A DNA stretch of 64,000 nucleotides, taken from contig NZ_VATA01000002.1 in NCBI RefSeq assembly GCF_005870025.1, forward strand, positions 62,001-126,000. The letters are read 5' to 3'. The notes beneath the pieces are model-generated. The model saw only the letters and a program-made list of their open reading frames with translations. It ran no database searches and was not told the origin of the DNA. Below are positions 30,993 through 39,795 of this stretch, piece by piece (the stretch's first letter is position 1; each line of letters opens with the position of its first letter). Source of the stretch: Poseidonocella sp. HB161398 (GTDB lineage: Bacteria > Pseudomonadota > Alphaproteobacteria > Rhodobacterales > Rhodobacteraceae). Both the position numbers and the translations under genes were made by a program.

Positions 30993-31131
30993 GCCTACAG
31001 GATGACGGCGGCCCGATCCTCGCGGGCCCCTCTCCGGCGGCCGGGCTTGTCCCCCTCGGACCCGGCCGCCCCCTTTCCCTCTCAACCCTGGCGCGTCTCG
31101 GAATGCGGACGGCCATAGAAGGAATGCAACC

Positions 31132-32673
31132 ATGCCCCAGTCGGCAGACAAAGTGCTCGATCACGCACCGCTCTTCCAGCAGCCCGAATACAAGGAGATG
31201 CTGGAGAACAAGAAGGTCAAATACGAATGCGGCCATCCCGACGAGATGGTCAAGGAAATCGGCGACTGGACCAAGTCCTGGGAATACCGCGAGAAGAACC
31301 TCGCCCGCGAGGCGCTGACCGTGAACCCGGCCAAGGCCTGCCAGCCGCTGGGCGCCGTCTTCGCCGCGGCCGGCTACGAGAAGACCATGAGCTTCGTCCA
31401 TGGCTCGCAGGGCTGCGTTGCCTATTACCGTTCGCACCTCTCCCGCCACTTCAAGGAGCCCAGCTCCTGCGTCTCCTCCTCGATGACCGAGGATGCGGCC
31501 GTGTTCGGCGGCCTGACCAACATGGTCGACGGCCTGGCCAACACCAAGGCGCTCTATGATCCGAAGATGATCGCGGTCTCCACCACCTGCATGGCCGAAG
31601 TGATCGGCGACGACCTGTCGTCCTTCATCGCCCAGGCCAAGCAGAAGGAGTCGGTCCCGGCCGATTTCGACGTGCCCTTCGCCCACACCCCGGCCTTCGT
31701 CGGCAGCCATGTCGACGGCTACGACAACATGCAGAAGGGCATCCTCAGCCACTTCTGGGAGAAGGCCGAGCGCACCGTCACCGGCTCGATCAACATCATC
31801 CCCGGCTTCGACGGCTTCGCGGTCGCCAATATCCGCGAGATGAAGCGCCTGCTGGCAGAGATGGGCGTCGAGGACTACACCGTCCTGTCGGATGTCTCGG
31901 ACGTCTACGACACGCCCTCGGACGGCGAGTTCCGCATGTATGACGGCGGCACCACGCTGGAGGATGCCAAGGCGGCGCTGAACGCCAAGGCCACCGTCAG
32001 CCTGCAGGAATACTGCACGCCGAAGACGCTGGAATACTGCGCCGACAAGGGCCAGGAGACCACCGCCCTGCACTACCCGATGGGCATCCAGGGCACGGAC
32101 GAGTTCCTGATGACGATCAGCAAGCTGACCGGCAAGGAAATCCCCGAGAGCCTGCGCAAGGAGCGCGGCCGCCTGGTCGACGCCATGGCCGACAGCCAGG
32201 CCTGGCTGCATGACAAGACCTTCGCCATCTACGGCGATCCGGACTTCGTCTACGGCATGGCCCGCTTCCTGCTGGAAATGGGCGCGCAGCCGAAGCACTG
32301 CCTGGCCACCAATGGCGGCAAGAAATGGGCGAAGAAGATGGAGGACCTGCTGGCCACCTCGCCCTTCGGCAATGGCTGCCAGGTCTGGCCGCAGAAGGAC
32401 CTGTGGCACATGCGGTCGCTGCTGACCACCGAGCCCGTGGACATGCTGATCGGCAACTCCTACGGCAAGTACCTGGAGCGCGACACCGGCACCCCGCTGA
32501 TCCGCCTGATGTTCCCGATCTTCGACCGTCACCACCATCACCGCTTCCCGACCTTCGGCTACCAGGGCGCGATGACGGTGCTGGTCAAGATCCTCGACAC
32601 GATCTTCGACAAGCTCGACGACGACACCATCATCCCGGGCGAGACCGACTACTCCTACGACCTCACCCGCTGA
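31132..32673 (+). CDS. nifK: Nitrogenase MoFe protein beta subunit
   Basis: A 513-aa subunit. The N-terminal beta-specific extension ([20 protein letters not shown]) is followed by P-cluster cysteines in [27 protein letters not shown] and [13 protein letters not shown]. The C-terminal region has [17 protein letters not shown] and ends near DTDYSYD. Shares the operon with nifH and nifD despite the long spacer, since no promoter is visible between them. Confidence 0.99.
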   Translation: MPQSADKVLDHAPLFQQPEYKEMLENKKVKYECGHPDEMVKEIGDWTKSWEYREKNLAREALTVNPAKACQPLGAVFAAAGYEKTMSFVHGSQGCVAYYRSHLSRHFKEPSSCVSSSMTEDAAVFGGLTNMVDGLANTKALYDPKMIAVSTTCMAEVIGDDLSSFIAQAKQKESVPADFDVPFAHTPAFVGSHVDGYDNMQKGILSHFWEKAERTVTGSINIIPGFDGFAVANIREMKRLLAEMGVEDYTVLSDVSDVYDTPSDGEFRMYDGGTTLEDAKAALNAKATVSLQEYCTPKTLEYCADKGQETTALHYPMGIQGTDEFLMTISKLTGKEIPESLRKERGRLVDAMADSQAWLHDKTFAIYGDPDFVYGMARFLLEMGAQPKHCLATNGGKKWAKKMEDLLATSPFGNGCQVWPQKDLWHMRSLLTTEPVDMLIGNSYGKYLERDTGTPLIRLMFPIFDRHHHHRFPTFGYQGAMTVLVKILDTIFDKLDDDTIIPGETDYSYDLTR

Positions 32674-32790
32674 GGCTTGCCCAGCCAGGCCGCGTCCCTC
32701 GTGCGGCCCAGCCACGGCAAGGGGCCGGTGCGCGACAGCGCGCCGGCCCTCGCTTTTCCGGGCGGGCTTTCTCCCTGCGGTTACCCCGGA

Positions 32791-32804
32791 TTGATCTCGA
32801 TCAA
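32791..32804. promoter_or_regulatory. FNR-type box upstream of the cytochrome c peroxidase
   Basis: TTGAT-CTCG-ATCAA, a perfect FNR/FnrL inverted repeat. It is 54 bp before the ATG, so a transcript start near 32839 would put the box at about -41.5, the class II activator position. Low-oxygen induction is inferred. Confidence 0.85.
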
Positions 32805-32857
32805 GGTTGCGGCGGCAAAAGCCGATCTTTATAGTCAGGTAAAGTCGGAGTCCTCCC

Positions 32858-33991
32858 ATGCATCGCGTCAAAGCCATCGCCGTCCTGGCCGCCATGACCC
32901 TGCCCCTGCCCGCCCCGGCGCAGGTCGCGCCCTATGCCGATCTCGCGGCCCTGGGCGAGGCGCTCTTCTTCGATCCCGCGCTTTCCGCCAACCGCACGCA
33001 GTCCTGCGCCACCTGCCACGATCCCGCGACCGGCTTCGCCGATCCGCGCGGCGCCGCCTCGCCGGGCGATGACGGGGTCAGCCTAGGCGACCGCAACGCG
33101 CCCTCGGCCGCCTATGCCGCCTTCGCCCCGGCCTTCCACCGCAAGGAGAACGGCCGCTTCGCCGGGGGCCAGTTCTGGGACGGCCGCGCCGCCGGACTGG
33201 AGGAGCAGGCCGGCGGCCCCCCGCTGAACCCGATCGAGATGGGCATGCCCGACAAGGCCGCCGTGGTCGCGCGGCTGCGCGAGAACCCCGCCTATGTCGA
33301 CGGGTTCGGACGGCTCTTCGGCACGGGCACGCTCGAGGACGAGACGGCGGGCTACCAGGCGATGACCGCCGCCCTTGCCGCCTTCGAGCGGACGCCGGAA
33401 TTCTCGCCCTTCGACAGCAAGTACGACCGCTACCTGCGCGGCGAGGTGGAGCTCAGCCGCGACGAGGAGCTCGGGCGGCTGCTGTTCTTCTCGCAGCAAT
33501 TCACCAATTGCAACCAGTGCCACCAGCTGCAGCGCTCCGCCGTCGATCCGCAGGAGACCTTCACCAATTACGAGTTCCACAATATCGGCACGCCCGAGAA
33601 TGCCGAGCTGCGCGGCATGAACGGCATTGCGGCGGGCACCGTGGACGAGGGGCTCCTGGCCAATCCCGGGGTCGACGGCGCCGCCGAGCGCGGCAAATTC
33701 AAGGTTCCTTCGCTGCGCAATGTCGCCGTGACCGGTCCCTACATGCATAACGGCGTCTTCCAGGACCTGCGCACGGTCGTGCTTTTCTACAACAAGTACA
33801 ACACGAAGAACCCCGAGCGGCTGGTCAATCCCGAGACCGGCGCGCCCTTCGGTCCCGCGCCTGTGCCCGACACGCTCTCCATGGAGGAGCTGACCGCGGG
33901 CCCCGCGCTCGACGACCAGCGCATCGATGCCATCGTCGCCTTCCTCAAGACGCTGACCGACGCCCGCTACGAGCCGCTGCTCGGGGACTGA
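32858..33991 (+). CDS. Di-heme cytochrome c peroxidase
   Basis: A 377-aa periplasmic enzyme that reduces H2O2 with electrons from a c-type cytochrome. The signal peptide is residues 1-22 (MHRVKAIAVLAAMTLPLPAPAQ). Two heme-binding motifs are visible, CATCH (Cys50, Cys53, His54) and CNQCH (Cys218, Cys221, His222). Conserved CcpA blocks include FDPALSANRTQSC, QFWDGRA, NPIEMG and KVPSLRNVAVTGPYMHNG. It sits between nifK and nifE but has its own FNR box and its own terminator. Heme attachment would depend on the Ccm system at 2.9-5.6 kb. Confidence 0.92.
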   Translation: MHRVKAIAVLAAMTLPLPAPAQVAPYADLAALGEALFFDPALSANRTQSCATCHDPATGFADPRGAASPGDDGVSLGDRNAPSAAYAAFAPAFHRKENGRFAGGQFWDGRAAGLEEQAGGPPLNPIEMGMPDKAAVVARLRENPAYVDGFGRLFGTGTLEDETAGYQAMTAALAAFERTPEFSPFDSKYDRYLRGEVELSRDEELGRLLFFSQQFTNCNQCHQLQRSAVDPQETFTNYEFHNIGTPENAELRGMNGIAAGTVDEGLLANPGVDGAAERGKFKVPSLRNVAVTGPYMHNGVFQDLRTVVLFYNKYNTKNPERLVNPETGAPFGPAPVPDTLSMEELTAGPALDDQRIDAIVAFLKTLTDARYEPLLGD

Positions 33992-34011
33992 TCCCTTCCG
34001 CAGCCGCATGG

Positions 34012-34039
34012 AAAGGCCGGGCCCCGTCCCGGCCTTTTT
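34012..34039 (+). terminator. Terminator after the peroxidase gene
   Basis: AAAGGCCGGG / CCCGGCCTTT, a 10-bp stem with a 6-nt loop, then TT. It starts 21 bp after the stop and separates the peroxidase from the nifE promoter. Confidence 0.92.
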
Positions 34040-34066
34040 GCCGTCCGCCGGCTCCGGCCCGGGCGA

Positions 34067-34082
34067 TGTCGCAAAACCTACA
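34067..34082. promoter_or_regulatory. NifA upstream activator site of nifE
   Basis: TGT-CGCAAAACCT-ACA, a perfect TGT-N10-ACA, about 145 bp upstream of the -24/-12 element. Confidence 0.82.
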
Positions 34083-34218
34083 TTGAGCGGCTTGGCACAT
34101 TTCGTGACTGGCACGGTCGGCGACGCCCCTGCCCCAGCCAGCGGTTTCACTTGAAAACCGTCCCTTACACCGCTGGATTTCCTGATCTTTTGCGCTTGCC
34201 ATCCGGTCCTCCGCGACT

Positions 34219-34234
34219 TGGCACGCCCTGTGCT
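34219..34234 (+). promoter_or_regulatory. Sigma-54 promoter of nifENX...
   Basis: TGGCACG-CCCT-GTGCT. The GG and GC pairs have correct spacing, with one mismatch to the -12 consensus. It lies 59 bp before the chosen nifE start. Confidence 0.88.
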
Positions 34235-34292
34235 CTGACCTCACCGGAAACGCGGTTCCGGCGAGGAGCCGAAGCAACAGGGGCTGATGACG

Positions 34293-35861
34293 ATGGCGGA
34301 TGCGCTGAAGGACAAGATACAGGACGTGTTCGACGAACCGGCCTGCGGTCACAACGTCAACAAGACCGAACAGCAGCGCAAGAAGGGCTGTGCCAAGCCG
34401 CTGACGCCCGGTGCGGCGGCGGGCGGCTGCGCCTTCGACGGTGCCAAGATCGCCCTGCAGCCCATCGTCGACGTCGCCCATCTGGTCCATGCGCCCCTGG
34501 CCTGCGAAGGCAATGGCTGGGACAACCGCGGCGCCGCCTCCTCGGGGTCCGAGCGCTACCGCACCGGCTTCACCACCGACATGACCGAGATCGACATCGT
34601 CATGGGCCATGGCGAGAAGAAGCTCTTCCGCGCCATCAAGGAGCTGGTTGCAAAGGAGGACCCCCCTGCGGTCTTCGTCTATTCGACCTGCGTCCCGGCG
34701 CTGATCGGCGATGATATCGATGCGGTCTGCAAGGCGGCGACCGAGAAATTCGGCACGCCCTGCATCCCGATCAACGCGCCGGGCTATGTCGGCTCGAAGA
34801 ACCTCGGCAACAAGCTGGCCGGCGAGGCGATGCTGGACCACGTGATCGGCACGGTGGAACCGGCCGAATGCACCCCTTACGACATCAACATTGTCGGCGA
34901 CTACAACCTCTCGGGCGAGCTCTGGCAGGTGAAACCGCTGCTCGACCGGCTGGGCATCCGCATCCTCGGCTCGCTTTCGGCCGATGCGCGCTACAAGCAG
35001 GTCGCGATGATGCACCGCGCCAAGGTGACGATGATGGTCTGCTCCAAGGCGCTGATCAATGTCGCCCGCAAGCTGGAGGAACGCTGGGGCGTCCCGTTCT
35101 TCGAAGGCAGCTTCTACGGCATTTCCGACACCTCCGACTCCTTGCGCCATATGTGCCGCATCATGGTCGACCAGGGCGCCGATCCCGAACTGCTCGACCG
35201 CTGCGAGGCACTGATCGCGGAGGAAGAGGCGAAGATATGGTTGCAACTTGAAACCATGCGTCCGCGCGTCGAGGGCCGCAAGGTGCTGCTCTATACCGGC
35301 GGGCACAAGTCCTGGTCGGTCGTCTCTGCCCTGCAGGAGCTCGGCATGGAGGTGATCGGCACCTCGGTCCGCAAGGCCACCGAGGAGGACAAGGAACGCG
35401 TCAAGGAGATCATGCAGACCGACGCGCATATGTTCGACAACATGGCGCCGAAGGACATGTACCGCGTGCTGAAGGAGGCCAAGGCGGATGTGCTGATGTC
35501 CGGCGGCCGGTCGCAATTCGTGGCGCTGAAGGCGAAGATGCCCTGGGTCGACGTGAACCAGGAGAAGCACGAGCCCTATGCCGGCTACATGGGCATGGTC
35601 GACCTGGTCCGCGCCATCGACCGCGCGGTGAACAACCCGATGTGGGCCGAGCTGCGCGAAGCCGCACCCTGGGAGGGCGAGCTGCCCGAGGCCGGCGTGA
35701 TGCCGCCCTTGAAGGGCGCCTGCCCGGTCACCGGGATCGAGGGCCAGGGCCCGGCCGTCGTGCCGATGACCCGTCCCGCCCCGGCGAAGGAACCCGCGAT
35801 GGCCGGGACCGGCTTCCTCGGCGGCTCCACCAACCCGACCGATTTCGAGGATGACTGCTGA
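34293..35861 (+). CDS. nifE: Nitrogenase MoFe cofactor scaffold protein NifE
   Basis: A 522-aa partner of NifN in the scaffold where the NifB-co precursor is matured. Conserved blocks are GCAKPLTPGAAAGGCAFDGA, HAPLACEGNGWDNRG, YSTCVPALIGDDI and FEGSFYGISDTSDSLR. The start at 34293 (MADALKDK) is favoured because AGGGG lies 9 nt upstream; an ATG at 34287 is only 3 nt from it. The C-terminus runs about 50 residues beyond the usual end (PPLKGACPVTGIEG...PTDFEDDC). A palindrome copy lies in frame at 35239-35255. The stop overlaps the nifN start by one base. Confidence 0.97.
   Translation: MADALKDKIQDVFDEPACGHNVNKTEQQRKKGCAKPLTPGAAAGGCAFDGAKIALQPIVDVAHLVHAPLACEGNGWDNRGAASSGSERYRTGFTTDMTEIDIVMGHGEKKLFRAIKELVAKEDPPAVFVYSTCVPALIGDDIDAVCKAATEKFGTPCIPINAPGYVGSKNLGNKLAGEAMLDHVIGTVEPAECTPYDINIVGDYNLSGELWQVKPLLDRLGIRILGSLSADARYKQVAMMHRAKVTMMVCSKALINVARKLEERWGVPFFEGSFYGISDTSDSLRHMCRIMVDQGADPELLDRCEALIAEEEAKIWLQLETMRPRVEGRKVLLYTGGHKSWSVVSALQELGMEVIGTSVRKATEEDKERVKEIMQTDAHMFDNMAPKDMYRVLKEAKADVLMSGGRSQFVALKAKMPWVDVNQEKHEPYAGYMGMVDLVRAIDRAVNNPMWAELREAAPWEGELPEAGVMPPLKGACPVTGIEGQGPAVVPMTRPAPAKEPAMAGTGFLGGSTNPTDFEDDC
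35239..35255. repeat. 17-bp palindrome, copy 5 (inside nifE)
   Basis: GGTTGCA-ACT-TGAAACC, one mismatch in the right arm. It is read in frame as W-L-Q-L-E-T using codons (TTG, CAA, CTT) that are rare in this GC-rich gene. Confidence 0.65.
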
Positions 35862-37246
35862 TGGCCAGGATCACCCATCCCAAGCGCGCGCTCTCGACCA
35901 ATCCGCTGAAGAGCTCGACGCCGCTCGGCGCCGCCCTGGCCTATCTGGGGATCGAGAGCGCGATCCCGCTCTTCCACGGCTCGCAGGGCTGCACCGCCTT
36001 CGCCATGGTCCATCTGGTGCGTCATTTCAAGGAAGCCGTGCCGCTGCAAACCACTGCGATGAATGAAGTTTCCACGATCCTCGGCGGCGCGGACCAGATC
36101 GAGGAAGCGATCGAGAACCTGCGCCGGAAATCCGCGCCGCGCTTCATCGGCATCGCCTCGACCGCGCTGACCGAGACCCGCGGCGAGGATGTCGTCGGCG
36201 AGTTGAAGGACATCCTGCGCCGCCGCGACGACTTCGCCGATACCGCCGTGGTCTATGCCTCCACACCCGATTTCGAGGGCGCGCTGGAAGATGGCTGGGC
36301 CAAGGCGGTCGAGGCGATCATCGACGCCCTGGTCCCCGCCGCAAGCGAACGCGACCCCGAGCTGCGCCAGGTCAACCTGCTTTGCGGCAGCCATCTGACC
36401 CCGGCGGAAATCGAGGAGCTAGTGCGCCTGATCCGCGCCTTCGGCCTGTCGCCGATCGTGCTGCCGGACATCTCCTGCTCGCTCGACGGCCATGTCTCGG
36501 ACGACTGGCGCGGCACCTCGCTGGGTGGCACGACGATCGAGGATATCGCGCGGATGGACCGCTCCGCCTTCACGCTGGCCATCGGCGAGTCGATGCGCGG
36601 CGCCGCCAGGGCGCTCGAGGACCGCGCCATGGTGCCCTTCCGGGTGTTCCAGTCGGTCACCGGGCTGAAGCCGGTCGATGCCTTCATCCGCACGCTGATG
36701 ACGCTGTCGGGGATGCGCGACGCGCCGCCCTCGATCAAGCGCGAGCGGTCCCGCCTGGTCGATGCCGCGCTCGACGCGCATTTCCATACCGGGGGGTTGC
36801 GGATTGCAATCGGGGCCGATCCCGACCTGCTCTACGCGCTGTCCCAGACCCTCTCGGGGATGGGCGCGGAGATCGTCACCGCGGTCTCGACCTCGCAGCA
36901 CAACCCGGTGCTGGAGCGCGTCCCGGCAGAGGAGGTTGTCATCGGAGACCTCGGCGATTTCGAGGATCTGGCCCGCGCCGCCCGCGCCCAGATCCTGGTG
37001 ACCCATTCCCATGGCCGCCATGCCGCGCACCGGCTGCACCTGCCGCTTGTCCGCGCGGGCTTCCCGATCTTCGACCGGATCGGCGCCCAGGACATCTGCC
37101 GGGTCGGCTACCGCGGCACGCGCGCCTTCCTCTACGAGATCGCGAACACCGTCCAGTCCATCCACCACCGCGCGACGCCCGAGGATTTCGGCGCCGCCCC
37201 CATCCCAGAGGAGTTCGACCATGTCCCGCACGCTCAGACTTGTTGA
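35861..37246 (+). CDS. nifN: Nitrogenase MoFe cofactor scaffold protein NifN
   Basis: A 461-aa NifK-like subunit of the NifEN scaffold. Conserved segments are NPLKSSTPLGAALAYLGIE, FHGSQGCTAFAMVHLVRHFK, PLQTTAMNEVSTILGG and LPDISCSLDGH. A degenerate palindrome copy is read in frame at 36795-36811. It overlaps nifE by 1 bp and nifX by 26 bp, so translation is tightly coupled. Confidence 0.97.
   Translation: MARITHPKRALSTNPLKSSTPLGAALAYLGIESAIPLFHGSQGCTAFAMVHLVRHFKEAVPLQTTAMNEVSTILGGADQIEEAIENLRRKSAPRFIGIASTALTETRGEDVVGELKDILRRRDDFADTAVVYASTPDFEGALEDGWAKAVEAIIDALVPAASERDPELRQVNLLCGSHLTPAEIEELVRLIRAFGLSPIVLPDISCSLDGHVSDDWRGTSLGGTTIEDIARMDRSAFTLAIGESMRGAARALEDRAMVPFRVFQSVTGLKPVDAFIRTLMTLSGMRDAPPSIKRERSRLVDAALDAHFHTGGLRIAIGADPDLLYALSQTLSGMGAEIVTAVSTSQHNPVLERVPAEEVVIGDLGDFEDLARAARAQILVTHSHGRHAAHRLHLPLVRAGFPIFDRIGAQDICRVGYRGTRAFLYEIANTVQSIHHRATPEDFGAAPIPEEFDHVPHAQTC
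36795..36811. repeat. 17-bp palindrome, degenerate copy 6 (inside nifN)
   Basis: GGTTGCG-GAT-TGCAATC, two mismatches to consensus, read as G-L-R-I-A-I. It includes a TTG and two ATT/ATC-type codons unusual for the local bias. Confidence 0.5.
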
Positions 37247-37700
37247 TTCCGGTGCCACGGAGGCCGAGGGCAAGCCTCTGCGCGTGGCGATCGCGACCAA
37301 CGACATGGAAAACCTCAACGCGCATTTCGGCTCGGCCAAGAAATTCGCGGTCTATGACGTGACGCCGACCGGCCACAGCTTCGTCGAGGCGCATGAATTC
37401 GCCAAGTTCACCAAGCAGTCCGGCAAGCATGACGACCAGGACGACAAGATCACGCCGAAGATCGAGGCGATTGCCGGATCGGCGATCCTCTTCGCGCTGG
37501 CCGTCGGCGGTCCCTCCGCGGCCAAGCTGGTGAAGGCCGGGATCCACCCGATCAAGCGCAAGGGCCCGGAGCCGATCACGGATGTGCTGGAGCAGGTCCG
37601 CGTGATGCTCAACGGCACCCCGCCGCCCTTCCTGCGCAAGATCCTCGGCACCGAGAAAAAGCCCGATTTCATGGATGACTACGAAGAGGAGACGGTCTGA
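37221..37700 (+). CDS. nifX: Nitrogenase cofactor carrier protein NifX
   Basis: A 159-aa protein that binds NifB-co or the VK-cluster during FeMo-co assembly. The core LRVAIATNDMENLNAHFGSA, YDVTPTGHSFVEAHEFA and AILFALAVGGPSAAKLVKAG is typical. The start at 37221 (MSRTLRLVDSG) is chosen from the family start and a GAGGAG ribosome site 8 nt upstream; the longer frame is a shadow of nifN. Confidence 0.95.
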   Translation: MSRTLRLVDSGATEAEGKPLRVAIATNDMENLNAHFGSAKKFAVYDVTPTGHSFVEAHEFAKFTKQSGKHDDQDDKITPKIEAIAGSAILFALAVGGPSAAKLVKAGIHPIKRKGPEPITDVLEQVRVMLNGTPPPFLRKILGTEKKPDFMDDYEEETV

Positions 37701-37701
37701 C

Positions 37702-38175
37702 ATGGCCACTGAGACCCTGGACGGCCCGCGCGGCGGCGAGATGACAGGCAGCCCCTTCCTGAAGCAGCTCGCCGCGGTGATCCGCGCCGAGGACAGCTAC
37801 GGGACCTGGGACGACAAGTCGGATGCCGAGCTGATGTCTGAATTCATCGTCACCAAGGAGGAGCGCCGCGAGATCCCGATCATCGGCGATCCCGACCCGG
37901 ACGTGATGTGGCGCATCACCAAGTTCTACGATGCGATCGGCCTGCTGATCGAGAAGCAGACCGGCTGCATGGCCAGCCAGATGCAGAAGATGAGCCATGA
38001 GGGCTTCGGCCGGATCGTTCTGATCGCGGGCAAGCTCTGCGTTGTCTCCAAGCATCTCCGCGATGTCCACCGCTTCGGCTTCGAGACCTATGCAAAGCTT
38101 GGCGAGGCGGGTGAGAAGATCACCGCCGACGCCGTGGCGATCATCGAGAAATTCCCCGAGGCCTCAAAGGCCTGA
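37702..38175 (+). CDS. NifX-associated nitrogen fixation protein (DUF269)
   Basis: A 157-aa protein. Typical DUF269 features include PFLKQLAAVIRAEDSYGTWD, EIPIIGDPDPDVMWRITKFY and KLCVVSKHLRDVHRFGFET. It is nearly always found next to nifX and its role in cofactor assembly is undefined. Start at 37702, directly after the nifX stop (GAGGAGACGG upstream). A palindrome begins 5 nt past its stop. Confidence 0.92.
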   Translation: MATETLDGPRGGEMTGSPFLKQLAAVIRAEDSYGTWDDKSDAELMSEFIVTKEERREIPIIGDPDPDVMWRITKFYDAIGLLIEKQTGCMASQMQKMSHEGFGRIVLIAGKLCVVSKHLRDVHRFGFETYAKLGEAGEKITADAVAIIEKFPEASKA

Positions 38176-38180
38176 GGACC

Positions 38181-38197
38181 GGTTTTCACGTGCAACC
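38181..38197. repeat. 17-bp palindrome, degenerate copy 7
   Basis: GGTTTTC-ACG-TGCAACC; right arm perfect, left arm with two or three changes. The right arm can also pair with GCGGTTGC at 38206-38213 (8-bp stem, 6-nt loop). Confidence 0.5.
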
Positions 38198-38244
38198 GCC
38201 CTGGCGCGGTTGCCGCCACCACGCATGAGACGAGGAGACCCGCG

Positions 38245-38448
38245 ATGTCGATCGAGGAACTCGAAGCCAAGGTGAAGAAGCTGTCGATGCGCTCCACCAC
38301 CGCGAAAATGAACCTGCATGACCTCTCCGAGGAGCTGCCGACCGACTGGGAGAAGATCCCCGAGGTCGCCGCCGAGACCTTCGAGGTCTTCAAGGAGCTG
38401 GCCGCAGCGCGCAAGGCGCTGAAAGAGGCCAAGAAAGCCACCGCCTGA
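38245..38448 (+). CDS. CCE_0567-type small protein (DUF683)
   Basis: A 67-aa helical-hairpin protein (MSIEELEAKVKKLSMRSTTA, then KMNLHDLSEELPTDWEKIP). The DUF683/CCE_0567 family is a Rop-like antiparallel helical protein encoded in nif clusters, with a reported metal-binding member; its role is not settled. AGGAGA ribosome site 8 nt before the ATG. Confidence 0.88.
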   Translation: MSIEELEAKVKKLSMRSTTAKMNLHDLSEELPTDWEKIPEVAAETFEVFKELAAARKALKEAKKATA

Positions 38449-38482
38449 TCCCGGGCCACAGCCACTGAAGGACCCTGAACCG

Positions 38483-38791
38483 ATGCCGATGACTGCGCTT
38501 ACCCGTGGGGGAACGGAGTATGTCCCCGAATTCCTGATGGCGATCGATGCCCAGAAGTGCATCGGCTGCGGCCGCTGCTACAAGGTCTGCGGCCGCGATG
38601 TCATGGGCCTCGGCGGTTTCACCGAGGAGGGCGCGCTGCTGATCCCCGGCACCGAGGAATACGAGGAGGACGAGGACGAGATCATCAAGAAGGTGATGGT
38701 CATGACCAACCCCGATGCCTGCATCGGCTGCGGCGCCTGCAACCGCGTCTGCCCGTCGGACTGCCAGACCCATGCGCCTCTCGACGCCTGA
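38483..38791 (+). CDS. fdxB: Nif-specific ferredoxin III
   Basis: A 102-aa 2[4Fe-4S] ferredoxin. The first cluster motif is CIGCGRCYKVCGRDVMGLGG and the second CIGCGACNRVCP. Between them is the acidic insertion characteristic of FdxB. It probably donates electrons for nitrogenase or its cofactor assembly. The end overlaps the nifQ start by 20 bp. Confidence 0.94.
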   Translation: MPMTALTRGGTEYVPEFLMAIDAQKCIGCGRCYKVCGRDVMGLGGFTEEGALLIPGTEEYEEDEDEIIKKVMVMTNPDACIGCGACNRVCPSDCQTHAPLDA

Positions 38792-39329
38792 TATCCGCGT
38801 CCCGGCGGGGATGCAGGCGGAGCGGATGCTGATCAGCTCGGATTTCGCCTGCATCTTCGACCATGCGCTGAAGGCGCGGGCCGCCGGCAAGGGCACCCTG
38901 CCCGAGCTGCTCGGCCTGCCGCCCGCGGCGCTGGAGAAGCTCGCCGCCAGGTGGTTTCCCTATGCAACCCTCCCCGATCTCGATGCGGAACCGCCTGCGG
39001 TCCTGCCCGACCAGGAGGCCATCGCCAAACTGCTGCTCTGGCGGGGCGGACGGATCGATGCCGAAACCCAGTGGCTGGCCGCGATCATCGCCCGCCGTGC
39101 CATGGAGACCTCCCATCTGTGGGAGGATCTTGGCCTTGCCGCCCGCCCGGCGCTCAGCGCGCTGATGCGCCGCCACTTCCCCCGCCTCTTCGAGGCCAAT
39201 TCCCAGAACATGCGCTGGAAGAAGTTCTTCTACCGCCAGATCTGCGCGGACAAGGATTTCGCGCTATGCCTGAGCCCGACCTGCGATGACTGCCCTGAAT
39301 ACAGCGACTGCTTCGCCCCGTCCGAGTGA
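38772..39329 (+). CDS. nifQ: Molybdenum processing protein NifQ
   Basis: A 185-aa protein that supplies a Mo-Fe-S precursor to NifEN. The C-terminal motif is complete: NMRWKKFFYRQICADKDFAL, followed by four-Cys ligands C-LSPT-C-DD-C-PEYSD-C. The N-terminal part is family-like but less conserved. The start is uncertain: 38772 (MRLSTPDIRV) or 38811 (MQAERMLISS). It overlaps fdxB at the front and the TPR-like gene at the back by 44 bp. Confidence 0.93.
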   Translation: MRLSTPDIRVPAGMQAERMLISSDFACIFDHALKARAAGKGTLPELLGLPPAALEKLAARWFPYATLPDLDAEPPAVLPDQEAIAKLLLWRGGRIDAETQWLAAIIARRAMETSHLWEDLGLAARPALSALMRRHFPRLFEANSQNMRWKKFFYRQICADKDFALCLSPTCDDCPEYSDCFAPSE

Positions 39330-39774
39330 GGGGCTGGCGCTCCTCGCCGGAGCGGAGGCCGCCCGGTCCCGCCCGCTGGAAAGCGCCGCCGCGATCCGCG
39401 CCGCGCTTGAGGCCGCGCCCGAAGACTGGCGCGTCCGCCTGGCCGCCTACCGGTTCTATTTCTATTCCCATGACCATGCCGCCGCGCTGGAACAGGCCGG
39501 CGAGCTGATCCGCCATGCCGCGCGGCAGCTCAATATCGCCGGCGACTGGCGCGAGGTGCGCCCCGGCGATGCCCCCTTCTCGGCGCATGAGTTCGGCCCG
39601 GGCCTCTACATGCAGGCGCTGGTCGCGCTCGGCTACTGCGCCGCGCGGCTCCATCGCGACGACATCGCCCATGAAGTGCTGTCGAAGGCCGGCGATCTCG
39701 ACCCGACCGACCGGTTCGGCGGGCTCTGGCTTCTGCGCCATATGGAGGCGCGCGACGCCGCGCTGGAAGAGTAG
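39286..39774 (+). CDS. TPR-like nif-cluster protein, unknown
   Basis: A 162-aa helical protein with repeats that look like tetratricopeptide units (AAIRAALEAAPEDWRVRLAA; ALVALGYCAARLHRDDIAHE). It overlaps nifQ by 44 bp in another frame and ends just before a strong terminator, so it closes the nifE...nifQ operon. Comparable small TPR proteins appear beside nifQ in related genomes. No function can be assigned. Confidence 0.7.
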   Translation: MTALNTATASPRPSEGLALLAGAEAARSRPLESAAAIRAALEAAPEDWRVRLAAYRFYFYSHDHAAALEQAGELIRHAARQLNIAGDWREVRPGDAPFSAHEFGPGLYMQALVALGYCAARLHRDDIAHEVLSKAGDLDPTDRFGGLWLLRHMEARDAALEE

Positions 39775-39795
39775 ACCATTCCCCATCCCTGCCCG

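Noticed and set aside
34091-34126. Two further TGGCAC sites upstream of nifE as extra sigma-54 promoters
   Set aside because: Neither has GC at the right distance (10 nt after GG); only 34219 fits the -24/-12 rule.
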